64,000 bases of DNA from Halovibrio salipaludis (GTDB lineage Bacteria > Pseudomonadota > Gammaproteobacteria > Pseudomonadales > Oleiphilaceae), in assembly GCF_002286965.1 (NCBI RefSeq), contig NZ_NSKD01000003.1, positions 434,001 through 498,000 on the forward strand, read 5' to 3'. Position 1 is the stretch's first letter. Each line of letters opens with the position of its first letter. The notes under the pieces were generated by a model. The model was given only the letters and a program-made list of their open reading frames with translations. It had not been told where the DNA came from and ran no database searches. Position numbers and translations under genes: made by a program. Positions 32,294 to 40,106 of this stretch are shown here, one piece after another.

Positions 32294-32647
32294 ATGGATT
32301 ACGGATTCTGGCTTTCGTTGATTGCCGTTATTGCCCTTTTGGTTGCAGGTATATCCTGGTTGTTCTTCCTGACGCTCTCTATATGGCGAATCGAGAAGTG
32401 CATCCTGGAGACCGGTCAATCCAGGCCCTGCCCTTGGGATGGCTTGGGCCTGCGCGCCATGTGGTATGCATGGGCTATTGGGCTCCCCTCGAAATCCTTC
32501 AGTGACCTTGAGCGGTGGATGCTTGACCCGAACGACCTGGCGCCCTATACCAAGCCATTTGACAGGGTTCTTGCCAACATACTTCTTGTATCAAGCTACA
32601 CGTTACTGGCTTGCGTTATTATCGACTGGATTCTTGGTGTTGCGTGA
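32294..32647 (+). CDS. Putative immunity membrane protein, copy 1
   Basis: 117 residues. Two hydrophobic segments (residues 6-30 and 93-114) flank a conserved central block WRIEKCI...GQSRPCPWDGLGLR. The start is 3 bases after the toxin stop. It aligns without gaps with the next gene; I count 54 identical positions of 117. Inner-membrane location predicted; role as protector against the upstream toxin is inferred from position, size and duplication. No known immunity family recognised. Base composition is distinctly AT-richer than flanking genes. Confidence 0.6.
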   Translation: MDYGFWLSLIAVIALLVAGISWLFFLTLSIWRIEKCILETGQSRPCPWDGLGLRAMWYAWAIGLPSKSFSDLERWMLDPNDLAPYTKPFDRVLANILLVSSYTLLACVIIDWILGVA

Positions 32648-32997
32648 CGGGTGAACTCTGGCTTTCGCTCGTCGCTGTCGCCTCAATGATGCTCGGAGCG
32701 TTGTCGTGGCTGCTGTTCCTGATCTTTTCTGTATGGCGGATAGAGGAAGCGATCACGAGTAGCGGTCAGCCCAGACCGTGCCGCTGGGATGGTGTGGGCA
32801 TGCGAACTGTCTGGTACGGCTGGATCATCGTTTTCAATACGAATACTTTCAGCGCGCTGGAACGCAGCATGCTGGAACCCAATGAGATTCTTCCTCGCTT
32901 CAAGGTATGGGATAAAGTACTGGGGTGGGTATTCATGCTCTCATTGCATACGATGCTGGCCTGCTTGATCGCCGACATGGTTATTGGTTGGCTCTGA
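32644..32997 (+). CDS. Putative immunity membrane protein, copy 2
   Basis: 117 residues from GTG at 32644, overlapping the stop of copy 1 as GTGA; a TTG at 32611 would add 11 residues that do not align with copy 1. Same two-helix layout with conserved WLSL, WRIE, GQxRPCxWDGxGxR, WYxW, FSxLER and MLxPN. Equal length and gap-free alignment show recent tandem duplication followed by divergence. It may protect against a related toxin variant. Confidence 0.6.
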   Translation: MTGELWLSLVAVASMMLGALSWLLFLIFSVWRIEEAITSSGQPRPCRWDGVGMRTVWYGWIIVFNTNTFSALERSMLEPNEILPRFKVWDKVLGWVFMLSLHTMLACLIADMVIGWL

Positions 32998-33077
32998 CTT
33001 GAGGTTCACGGCTCTTTGGGATCAGTTCCAAATCAAGCTGACAAACGGACCAGCGATTGGCGGGCACTATTGACTGT

Positions 33078-33614
33078 TCAGGGCAACTCCACTTCCGGAT
33101 AACGCCGCCGCATCCGCTGCAGGCGCAGGATAGTCACAAAATTGGTGGCCACCACAAGAGCCTCCGCGAGCGTTGCGCCCACCGAGCCGATGGCGATGTT
33201 ATTGCCCATCCAGGCCAGGCCAGCGCCGGCCAGAAAGAGCCGCATGGGAATGCCCCGGAGCATGAACATGCCCACGGTGCCCAGCACCATCGCCGTCATG
33301 GGGAACAGGTCGATCCAGCTCTGCCAGGTGAGCACCGCTGCCACGCCACTGACCGCCAGCATGCCCAGCATCACGGCGACATTGCCCTGAAAGCGCTGTG
33401 CCAGACGGATGCGCAGGATCACCAGCACCGTCAGTGCCGCGGCGGTCCAGCTCTGGAAAAGCGCGTACTGGAGGGCGAAGGCCACGTTGGCGCCAATAAG
33501 CAGCAGCATCAGGCGATCATCCCGGGTGCTGGCAAACCCGGCGATGCAGAAGCCCAGCGAGATCAGCGCCACGAGTTGCCCGGCGATTTCAAGCGCTGTC
33601 ATGTCCGCCAGCAT
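33078..33614 (-). CDS. YgjV-family inner-membrane protein
   Basis: 178 residues from the ATG at 33614, which has GGAGG 5 bases upstream; an earlier in-frame ATG adds four residues. About six short hydrophobic helices and a basic C-terminus (RLQRMRRRYPEVELP). Matches the YgjV family (Imp-YgjV), of unknown function. Convergent with the low-GC cluster and divergent from the DUF72 gene. Confidence 0.75.
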   Translation of the reverse strand: MLADMTALEIAGQLVALISLGFCIAGFASTRDDRLMLLLIGANVAFALQYALFQSWTAAALTVLVILRIRLAQRFQGNVAVMLGMLAVSGVAAVLTWQSWIDLFPMTAMVLGTVGMFMLRGIPMRLFLAGAGLAWMGNNIAIGSVGATLAEALVVATNFVTILRLQRMRRRYPEVELP

Positions 33615-33708
33615 AAGGGCCTCCACAGCCTCAAACCGTCAGTATAGAAGCCAGAGTACCCCGCGTCCCTCCGTGATGGCCGCGATGTTCTGGTTTACCC
33701 TGTGCGCC

Positions 33709-34551
33709 ATGACCCACTACGCCCTCGGCTGCCCACAGTGGCAGGATCCCAGCTGGAACACCCTGCTCCCACCGGGAGCAACGCCGCTTGCGCGCTACAG
33801 CCGGGTGTTCGGCTGCGTCGAGGGCAATACCACTTTCTACGCCACACCCACCCGGGAACAATGTGCCCAATGGCGCTCCCAGGTGCCTGACGACTTCCGG
33901 TTCCTGTTCAAGTTTCCGCGTGAAATCAGCCATGACCGGCTGCTCACCGGCTCAGAGACTGCGGTCCGGGCGTTCCTGGCGACCCTTGAACCGCTTGCAG
34001 ACGTGTTGGGCCCCTTTCTGCTCCAGCTGCCGCCGAACTTCGGCCCGGAGCAGCTGGATAACCTCTGGCGCTTCGTGGACGCTCTCCCCGCGCCCCTGAC
34101 CTGCGCGGTCGAGGTCCGGCATCCCGCCTTCTTCGAAAAAGGGGATGCCGAGAAGGCGCTGAACCGGGGCCTGCGCGAGCGCAACCTGGCCCGGGTGTGC
34201 TTTGATACCCGGGCGCTGTTTGCAGCCACACCGGAATCCGAGGCAACACGGGAAGCCCAGAGCCGCAAACCCCGGCTTCCCATCCACCTGCTGCCGGTGG
34301 AGGCCCCACCAGTGGTCCGCTACATCGGCCATCCAGACCTTGAGAGCAATCGTCCTTTCCTGGCGCCCTGGGCGGAACGGGTGAGCGAATGGATTGCGGA
34401 GGGGCGGCATCCATATGTATTCATGCACATGCCGGACAATGGCGATGCCCCGGCACTGGCCGCACTCTGGCATGAACTGCTGAGGGAGCGGGTGCCAGAG
34501 CTGGCGGACCTCGCGATCAACACGGAACCGCCGCAGATCGGGTTGTTCTAG
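33709..34551 (+). CDS. DUF72 (YecE-like) protein
   Basis: 280 residues from the ATG at 33709; the frame is open for 300 bases upstream but that part overlaps the divergent ygjV-like gene. The start LGCPQWQDPSWNTLLPPG, then SRVFGCVEGNTTFYATPTR, FRFLFKFPREISHD and VRYIGH are typical of DUF72, a TIM-barrel family related to sugar-isomerase folds with no settled activity. The 3' end overlaps the next, convergent gene by 4 bases. Confidence 0.85.
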   Translation: MTHYALGCPQWQDPSWNTLLPPGATPLARYSRVFGCVEGNTTFYATPTREQCAQWRSQVPDDFRFLFKFPREISHDRLLTGSETAVRAFLATLEPLADVLGPFLLQLPPNFGPEQLDNLWRFVDALPAPLTCAVEVRHPAFFEKGDAEKALNRGLRERNLARVCFDTRALFAATPESEATREAQSRKPRLPIHLLPVEAPPVVRYIGHPDLESNRPFLAPWAERVSEWIAEGRHPYVFMHMPDNGDAPALAALWHELLRERVPELADLAINTEPPQIGLF

Positions 34552-35216
34552 GACGGTTCCCCGCCTCGGGACCAGGGGCTGGCACCCGTGGCAACCCCGA
34601 GAGTGGCAATAGCCAGGGGAGCAACGACCGCTCCCGGCAGCCAGCCACTGACCCACCAGATCACACTGCTGTAGACCAGCCAGAGCACGGGGATCACCCC
34701 CGTCACCCAGCTGATGGGGCGTGCCATGAGCGGCATGCCCAGCGTTACCAGGGCCGTGGGTGTTGGCGCCGTGCCGGCAACCTCGAACGCCGCCCAGCTG
34801 CGCCCCGTCAATGGGCCGGCCACCGGCAGTACAACGATGCCTGCCAGCACCAGAACGACTCCCAGCTTCGCCCGCAACCCGCCGCTGAACCGCCAGCCAC
34901 CTCCAAGGCCCACCAGGAGTACCAGCACCGCCTGAACCATAAAGGCCCACCCCATGAGGCTGGCTGCCCAGTTCAGAGGTGTATGCAGCAGAAACTGGAA
35001 CTGAACGGCGGACCAGCACCAGCACGCCGCCAGCGCCAGCCCCGCCGTGGGGCTGCCGCCCCGATAGAGCCGCCAGAGCGCGAAAAGCATGAGCAGGAGG
35101 AACAGGCCCTGCCATGGCCACACCTGCTCATTGAGGCGCTCGAACAGGCGGGCCCACACCTCAGGGGTGACCGGCACGAAGTCCCGCAGTGCGTAGGTAT
35201 CAAGCGACCCCAGCAT
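34548..35216 (-). CDS. DUF6064-like membrane protein
   Basis: 222 residues with about six membrane helices. The region FEVAGTAPTPTALVTLGMPLM followed by VTGVIPVLWLVYSS matches the DUF6064 pattern. No function known. It starts 3 bases after the aldo/keto reductase stop, so the two may be co-transcribed. Confidence 0.65.
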   Translation of the reverse strand: MLGSLDTYALRDFVPVTPEVWARLFERLNEQVWPWQGLFLLLMLFALWRLYRGGSPTAGLALAACWCWSAVQFQFLLHTPLNWAASLMGWAFMVQAVLVLLVGLGGGWRFSGGLRAKLGVVLVLAGIVVLPVAGPLTGRSWAAFEVAGTAPTPTALVTLGMPLMARPISWVTGVIPVLWLVYSSVIWWVSGWLPGAVVAPLAIATLGVATGASPWSRGGEPS

Positions 35217-35219
35217 GGG

Positions 35220-36146
35220 CTAGGCCGCCGCCAGTGTTTCAATCATGCGCTGGCGTTGCGCGGCATCCGGCATGGCGCCCCGCCCGGCTGCCATGTTCTC
35301 GCGCACATGCTCGACGCTGGTCGTGGCGGGAATGGCGCAGGTGACCGCCGGGTGCGAGACAATGAACTTAAGCAGAAAGTCCGCCCAGGTACGGCAGTCG
35401 ATTTCGCCCGCCCAGTCCGGAAGAGGCGCTCCCCGATCCTTCAGGCCCTTGATCAGGGAGCCGCCCTGGTAGGGCCGGTTGGCGATGACGGCAATGCCTT
35501 TTTCCCGGGCCAGCGGCAGTATCCGGTCCTCGGCCCAGCGATCACGGATATTGTAGGTCAGCTGGATGAAGTCCAGCTCGTGGCGCTCCATGATCCGCTC
35601 GAACTGGTCCAGGCGGCGCCCGTGCGAGGTGGTAATACCAATCGCTCCCACCTCCCCCGCCTCCTTCATGGCCATGAGGGTTTCAAGGTGGGCCTCCCAG
35701 GCCAGCAGGTTGTGCACCTGCAGCAGATCGAACCGTTCGAGACCCCAGCTGGCCGCCGACTCCGCCGCCTGCTTCCGCGTGGCACCGCCATCCCGGGTCC
35801 ATACCTTGTCCGCGGCAAACAGCGAATCCGGGTATCCCAGCTTTTCGAGCCCATGGCCGAGCACCGACTGGGCCGATCCGTACATGGGCGAGGAATCAAT
35901 CAGCCCGCCGCCCTCCTCGAAGAACGCCGCCAGCACCTGGGTGCGTGCCTGGCGGAGCTCCGGGTCTTCCCCCACATTGAAGGTGCGCCAGGTGCCCATG
36001 CCGATCACCGGAATGGAACCGCCCCCGCCTGGCAGGGCTGCGCGATTCAATGCCTTCCCGGCTGCCGCCGCCAGGCCCGGCCATGCAGCAACCGCCAGCG
36101 CGGCGCCCAGGCCGCCAAGCACCCTGCGCCTGGAGTATTCCGCCAT
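35220..36146 (-). CDS. Tat-exported aldo/keto reductase
   Basis: About 308 residues from the ATG at 36146 (GGAGGG upstream); an extension to 36188 would displace the Tat motif from the N-terminus. Twin-arginine signal SRRRVLGGLGAALAVAAWP ends near LAAAAG. The barrel contains Asp and Tyr in IDSSPMYGSAQ, Lys in FAADKVW and His in LLQVHNLLAW, the AKR catalytic tetrad. Export of an NADPH-type enzyme folded with cofactor is unusual but known for this Tat-linked subgroup. Substrate unknown. Confidence 0.82.
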   Translation of the reverse strand: MAEYSRRRVLGGLGAALAVAAWPGLAAAAGKALNRAALPGGGGSIPVIGMGTWRTFNVGEDPELRQARTQVLAAFFEEGGGLIDSSPMYGSAQSVLGHGLEKLGYPDSLFAADKVWTRDGGATRKQAAESAASWGLERFDLLQVHNLLAWEAHLETLMAMKEAGEVGAIGITTSHGRRLDQFERIMERHELDFIQLTYNIRDRWAEDRILPLAREKGIAVIANRPYQGGSLIKGLKDRGAPLPDWAGEIDCRTWADFLLKFIVSHPAVTCAIPATTSVEHVRENMAAGRGAMPDAAQRQRMIETLAAA

Positions 36147-36326
36147 GCTGCCCTCCGCTTTTGATGACCTCTGTTTTTCATACGTCACGCCAATCCGGTT
36201 CGTTTTGCAAGTACTACCCCGCTGCCTCCGGCTGATCCCGGATTGTCACTCCCCTGCCCCTGTACTCTAATGAGGGCGATCTGAAGAACGTTTTAGCCAA
36301 CATCCGCTTCCGGGAGGCAACAGCGA

Positions 36327-36920
36327 ATGACAGTAACGCTTGAACGTGTCAGCGGTGAAACAATCCGGCCCTGGGTCAGCGAAGTCGCCAGGCTCAGGAT
36401 CCAGGTTTTCCGTGAATGGCCCTACCTGTACGACGGCGACATGGATTACGAGCAGCAATACCTGGAAACCTACATCCAGTCGCCGCGCAGTGTCTTCGTC
36501 CTGGCCCGCGACGGGGATCGCGTTGTGGGTGCCGCCACGGGTCTGCCGCTGGAAGACGAAGAGGACGCCTTCATTCAGCCGTTCATTGACCAGGGCTACA
36601 ACCCGTCGGAGATCTTCTATTTCGGGGAATCGGTGCTGCTGCCGGAATACCGGGGGCAGGGCATCGGTGTACGCTTCTTCGGGGAACGTGAAGCCCACGC
36701 CAGTGAACTGGGCGGGTTCCGCTACTGCTGCTTCTGTGCGGTGGAGCGGCCAGCGGATCATCCGTTACGACCGGCTGACTACCAGCCACTGGATGATTTC
36801 TGGAAAAAGCGGGGGTATGAGCCCGTGCCGGAGCTGCGGACCCATTACCCCTGGAAGGACATCGACCAGGCCGAGGAGACGGCCAAGCCGATGAATTTCT
36901 GGATGGGCGAGCTGCGCTGA
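36327..36920 (+). CDS. GNAT-family N-acetyltransferase
   Basis: 197 residues. The acetyl-CoA loop is VLLPEYRGQGIGVRFF (about residues 103-118) after a beta strand IFYFGES; flanking strands fit the GNAT fold. The long C-terminal part with YQPLDDFWKKRGYEP is conserved in a set of uncharacterised bacterial members. GGAGG is 9 bases before the ATG. Tail to tail with desB with no gap. Acceptor unknown. Confidence 0.85.
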   Translation: MTVTLERVSGETIRPWVSEVARLRIQVFREWPYLYDGDMDYEQQYLETYIQSPRSVFVLARDGDRVVGAATGLPLEDEEDAFIQPFIDQGYNPSEIFYFGESVLLPEYRGQGIGVRFFGEREAHASELGGFRYCCFCAVERPADHPLRPADYQPLDDFWKKRGYEPVPELRTHYPWKDIDQAEETAKPMNFWMGELR

Positions 36921-38099
36921 TCAGGCAGCCGCGGAAAGCGTGCTGCTGACGCGGTTGCGCAGGCGGCTGACCAGCGAGGTGCTGTTGCCCCGATTCTCCA
37001 GCTTGGGCTCGCCCCCATCCTCGTTGAACTCCGGGAACAGCCGCTCACGCATCCGGTCCGGCAGCGAGAAGGCGGCCACACGCTTGAGCACGGTCGCGTA
37101 CTGGCGCGGGAAGCTGTCCGCGTTGTAGTGCAGACCGTACTTCTCGCAGATGGCCTGGACCTGCGGCGCGATTTCGCGGTAGCGATACGCCGGGATGTCC
37201 GGGAACACGTGGTGCTCGATCTGGTGACTCAGGTGCCCGCTCAGGGTGTAGACCCAGTTCGGACCGGTAAAGTTACTGGAACCGGTCAGCTGGCGCAGGT
37301 ACCAGTGGCCACTGCTCTCGTTCTCGCACTCTTCCTCGGTGAAGCTTTCCGCGTCTTCGGTGAAGTGGCCGCAGAAGATCACGCTGGAGGCCCAGAGGTT
37401 GCGGATCAGGTTCGCGCCGAAGTTGCCCGCGATCACGACCGGAGCCACCGGGAACGTCAGCGCCGGGTAGAACACGTAGTCCTTGAACGTCTGGCGGCCG
37501 CCCTTGCGAGCCACGTCCTTCAACAGGTCCGCCTTCTCTCGCAGGGTCACCTCACCACTGCGCAGCTTCTCGAACTCCAGTTCGTGAACGCCCACGCCCC
37601 ACTGGAAGAAGATACTCAGGTTGATGAAGTTGATGAACTGCAGCAGGTGCATCGGCTTCCAGGGCGTCTCGTCTTCCAGGCGCAGCACCGCGTAACCATA
37701 GTCCCGGTCCTTGCCGATGACGTTGGTGTAGGTGTGGTGCTCGTAGTTGTGGGTCCGCTTCCACGAATCCGCGGTGCAGATGGTGTCCCACTCGTAGGTC
37801 TGGGAGTTGAGCTCCGGGTCGTTCATCCAGTCGTACTGGCCGTGCATCACGTTGTGACCGATCTCCATGTTTTCCAGGATCTTGGCGATCCCCAGGGAGG
37901 TCATGCCGGCCAGGAAGAACGGCGGGATGAAGCCGAGGGGCATCAGCGCCCGGCCACCAAACTCCAGCGTCCGGTGCAGGCGGATGATGCCGCGGATGTA
38001 GTCGGCGTCCTTCTGGCCCAGATCCGCCATCTGTTCATTACGGATGGCGTCCAGGTCCTGTGCAAGATTTTCGAGCTGTTCTTCGCTGAGCTTCTGCAT
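36921..38099 (-). CDS. desB: Acyl-CoA delta-9 fatty acid desaturase (DesB-like)
   Basis: 392 residues from the ATG at 38099. Membrane di-iron desaturase with three His boxes: HNVMH (82-86), HNYEHH (117-122) and HQIEHH (292-297). Hydrophobic hairpins lie near residues 52-72 and 213-240. It lies 35 bases after the ferredoxin reductase, with a TetR regulator divergent, the same order as desT-desC-desB in Pseudomonas aeruginosa, where DesB desaturates exogenous acyl-CoAs with electrons from DesC. The assignment rests on that arrangement and the His boxes. Confidence 0.85.
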   Translation of the reverse strand: MQKLSEEQLENLAQDLDAIRNEQMADLGQKDADYIRGIIRLHRTLEFGGRALMPLGFIPPFFLAGMTSLGIAKILENMEIGHNVMHGQYDWMNDPELNSQTYEWDTICTADSWKRTHNYEHHTYTNVIGKDRDYGYAVLRLEDETPWKPMHLLQFINFINLSIFFQWGVGVHELEFEKLRSGEVTLREKADLLKDVARKGGRQTFKDYVFYPALTFPVAPVVIAGNFGANLIRNLWASSVIFCGHFTEDAESFTEEECENESSGHWYLRQLTGSSNFTGPNWVYTLSGHLSHQIEHHVFPDIPAYRYREIAPQVQAICEKYGLHYNADSFPRQYATVLKRVAAFSLPDRMRERLFPEFNEDGGEPKLENRGNSTSLVSRLRNRVSSTLSAAA

Positions 38100-38134
38100 G
38101 GTGATTCTCCTTGCAGTGTCGATTCGATGTTGGG

Positions 38135-39307
38135 TTACAGTTCCAGCTCTACGGCCCCCTGGGGCACCGAGATACAGAGCTGGACCGTTTCTTCGCCATG
38201 GCCCGAGGGCTGGCCGGTCTGCTGATTGACGACGATGCCGCTTTTCTTGCGGCAGGCGCACTGGTGACAGATACCCATCCGGCAGCCGTAGCGCGGGTTC
38301 AGGCCGGCCGCCTCGGCTTCCTCAAGCAGGCGGCGGTCGCCAGCGCTCTCCACCGTGATGTCGCTGCGGCTGAAATGGACTGTGCCGCCAGCGTCCTCGG
38401 TCACGACCACGCCCGGGCCAACCGCAAACAGCGTGCTGCTGATCTGCTCATCCGGCACACCGGCGTCCGCCAGCAGATTCTGGGCGTGTTTCATGAGCCC
38501 GGGCGGACCACACAGAAAGCAATCCCGCTCCGTGAGCCCTTCAACCGCTTGCAGATGATGCGGGCCGAGATGGTCCGGATTCTGCGGATCCTGCTCCGCC
38601 GCCACGATGCGCAGCTCCAGGTTCGGCAGGCGCTCGGCAAGCGCTTCCAGCTTGCGGCCCCCGATGATGTCCGCGTCGGTACGCACGAAATACAGCAGCG
38701 TGACCGGGTTGCGCAGGTGGCGATCCGCCATGGCTTCCAGCTGGCTCAGCACCGGGGTGATGCCGCTGCCGCCGGTGACAAACAGCATCGGATGACCGGG
38801 CTCGGGGGTGTGATCCTCACCATAAGCACGGCTGATCCCGATCACATCGCCGGGTTCGAAGTGTTCGAGCAGCCAGGGCGTGATCTCGCCATCCGCCACT
38901 TTCTTGATGGTGACGGTGATGGTGCCGTCCTGTTCCCAGTGCGACGGTGAACAGGAGAGGCTGAAGGGCCGGCTGTACCAGCGACCGTCCTTTTCCACTT
39001 CCAGATTCAGGTGCTGGCCGGCCCGGAAACCACCCCAGCGCCGTGCCGGGCGCAGAGTCAGGGTCTTGCTGTCATGGGTTTCCGATTCAATCGCCTCGAC
39101 CCGCGCCGGGATGTAACGCTGCGCCCAGAGCGGGTTGATGCTCTCGAGCAGCGGATCGAAGTACATGGCCGGGTTCTCCCGGTTGAACAGCTGCTGCCCG
39201 AGCCAGCGCCAGGTGTCACGCCCCGGCCCGACCCGTGCCAGAACGCCCCTGTAGGAGCGGCCCTGGCCGCGATCAACACCCTTTTCCATGTTCATTGACT
39301 CCTGCAT
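38135..39307 (-). CDS. desC: Ferredoxin reductase supplying electrons to the desaturase (DesC-like)
   Basis: 390 residues. FAD domain with RPFSLSCSPSHW (about residues 97-108), NAD(P) domain with MLFVTGGSGITPVLSQLEAM, and a C-terminal plant-type 2Fe-2S domain with YGCRMGICHQC and a fourth Cys in VQLCISVP. The ATG at 39307 follows GAGG; ATGs at 39295 and 39289 are alternatives. Residues about 11-20 are encoded by a REP-like palindrome (39250-39275), an odd insertion in the variable N-terminal leader. Two DesT-type operators lie just upstream. Confidence 0.88.
   Translation of the reverse strand: MQESMNMEKGVDRGQGRSYRGVLARVGPGRDTWRWLGQQLFNRENPAMYFDPLLESINPLWAQRYIPARVEAIESETHDSKTLTLRPARRWGGFRAGQHLNLEVEKDGRWYSRPFSLSCSPSHWEQDGTITVTIKKVADGEITPWLLEHFEPGDVIGISRAYGEDHTPEPGHPMLFVTGGSGITPVLSQLEAMADRHLRNPVTLLYFVRTDADIIGGRKLEALAERLPNLELRIVAAEQDPQNPDHLGPHHLQAVEGLTERDCFLCGPPGLMKHAQNLLADAGVPDEQISSTLFAVGPGVVVTEDAGGTVHFSRSDITVESAGDRRLLEEAEAAGLNPRYGCRMGICHQCACRKKSGIVVNQQTGQPSGHGEETVQLCISVPQGAVELEL
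39250..39275 (-). repeat. REP-like palindrome inside the 5' end of desC
   Basis: TGTAGGAGCGG followed by a 6-bp palindrome GCGGCC-CT-GGCCGC. This is the head of the common gammaproteobacterial REP sequence, which is also present at 47210. It is read through in frame by desC, adding VDRGQGRSYRG-type residues. Confidence 0.6.
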
Positions 39308-39319
39308 GACAGGCCTCGT

Positions 39320-39358
39320 GTGTACGGTTGTTCACATCTTGTGCACGAATGTACACAC
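39320..39358. promoter_or_regulatory. Twin 18-bp operators for the TetR regulator (DesT-like)
   Basis: Two sites of the form TGTGnAC-N4-GTnCACA: 39320-39337 (arms TGTGTAC and GTTCACA) and 39341-39358 (arms TGTGCAC and GTACACA). Centres are 21 bp apart, two helical turns, so two dimers could bind on one face. They sit between desC and desT, 13 bases upstream of the desC start. Confidence 0.75.
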
Positions 39359-39462
39359 AGGGCTTCGGGGTGTCAACAGGTGATCTGAGCCGGATCACAC
39401 GTTTCGATTCCTACGACAGGTCGGTACACTCTCGGGATCACCCCGAACGCGTCCGTAAAGGT

Positions 39463-40086
39463 ATGACGACACAGAAACGACGCCGCCCCGGCGAGACCCG
39501 GGACATGCTCATGGAGGCCGCGCTGACCCTGGTGGGCCGAGGCCGTCACTTCGCCAGCCTGGGCATCCGGGAAGTCACCCGGCAGGCCGAGGTGGTTCCC
39601 ACATCCTTCTACCGTCACTTCCGCAACATGGACGATCTGGGACTGACGCTGGTGGATGAGCTGGGCGTGGTTCTGCGCGGGATGATGCGGGAGGCGCGTG
39701 CCAATGTGCTGCATGCAGACAAGCTCATGGACGAATCGGTGGCCATCTTCGTGAACCACGTCCAGTCCAATCGCAACTTCTTCACCTTCATGGCACAGGG
39801 GCTGGCGGGGGAAAGTCAGGCGATCCAGCAGGGCATCCGCAACGAGATGCAGTTCTTCGCCAGCGAGCTGGCCAACGATCTGCGAAACCTGCGCCTGCTG
39901 ACCCACCTCAGTGATGAGGATCTGGACATGGCCTGTGAGCTGGTGGTGCGCACGGTGGCATTCAGCCTGACCGACATCCTCAGCATTTCACCCGAGGACG
40001 AGGAAGAGCTGACCCGGATCAGGCGCCAGACCACCCGCTTCCTGCGGATGATCTTCATTGGCGCGGATCACTGGCAGAGCAGCTGA
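39463..40086 (+). CDS. desT: TetR-family regulator of unsaturated fatty acid synthesis (DesT-like)
   Basis: 207 residues from the ATG at 39463; the frame extends upstream to 39328 but that part runs through the operators. Helix-turn-helix ASLGIREVTRQAEVVPTSFYRHFRNMDDL; the ligand domain is of the FabR/DesT type. DesT senses the saturation state of acyl-CoA and represses desCB. Divergent position and the twin palindromes support the same role. Expected to be autoregulated. Confidence 0.8.
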   Translation: MTTQKRRRPGETRDMLMEAALTLVGRGRHFASLGIREVTRQAEVVPTSFYRHFRNMDDLGLTLVDELGVVLRGMMREARANVLHADKLMDESVAIFVNHVQSNRNFFTFMAQGLAGESQAIQQGIRNEMQFFASELANDLRNLRLLTHLSDEDLDMACELVVRTVAFSLTDILSISPEDEEELTRIRRQTTRFLRMIFIGADHWQSS

Positions 40087-40106
40087 CCCATGTCGGTGGC
40101 CATGGC

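Noticed and set aside
37128-38225. 365-codon plus-strand frame over desB
   Set aside because: Mirror frame of the desaturase; Val/Leu/Arg/Gln-biased with no motif.
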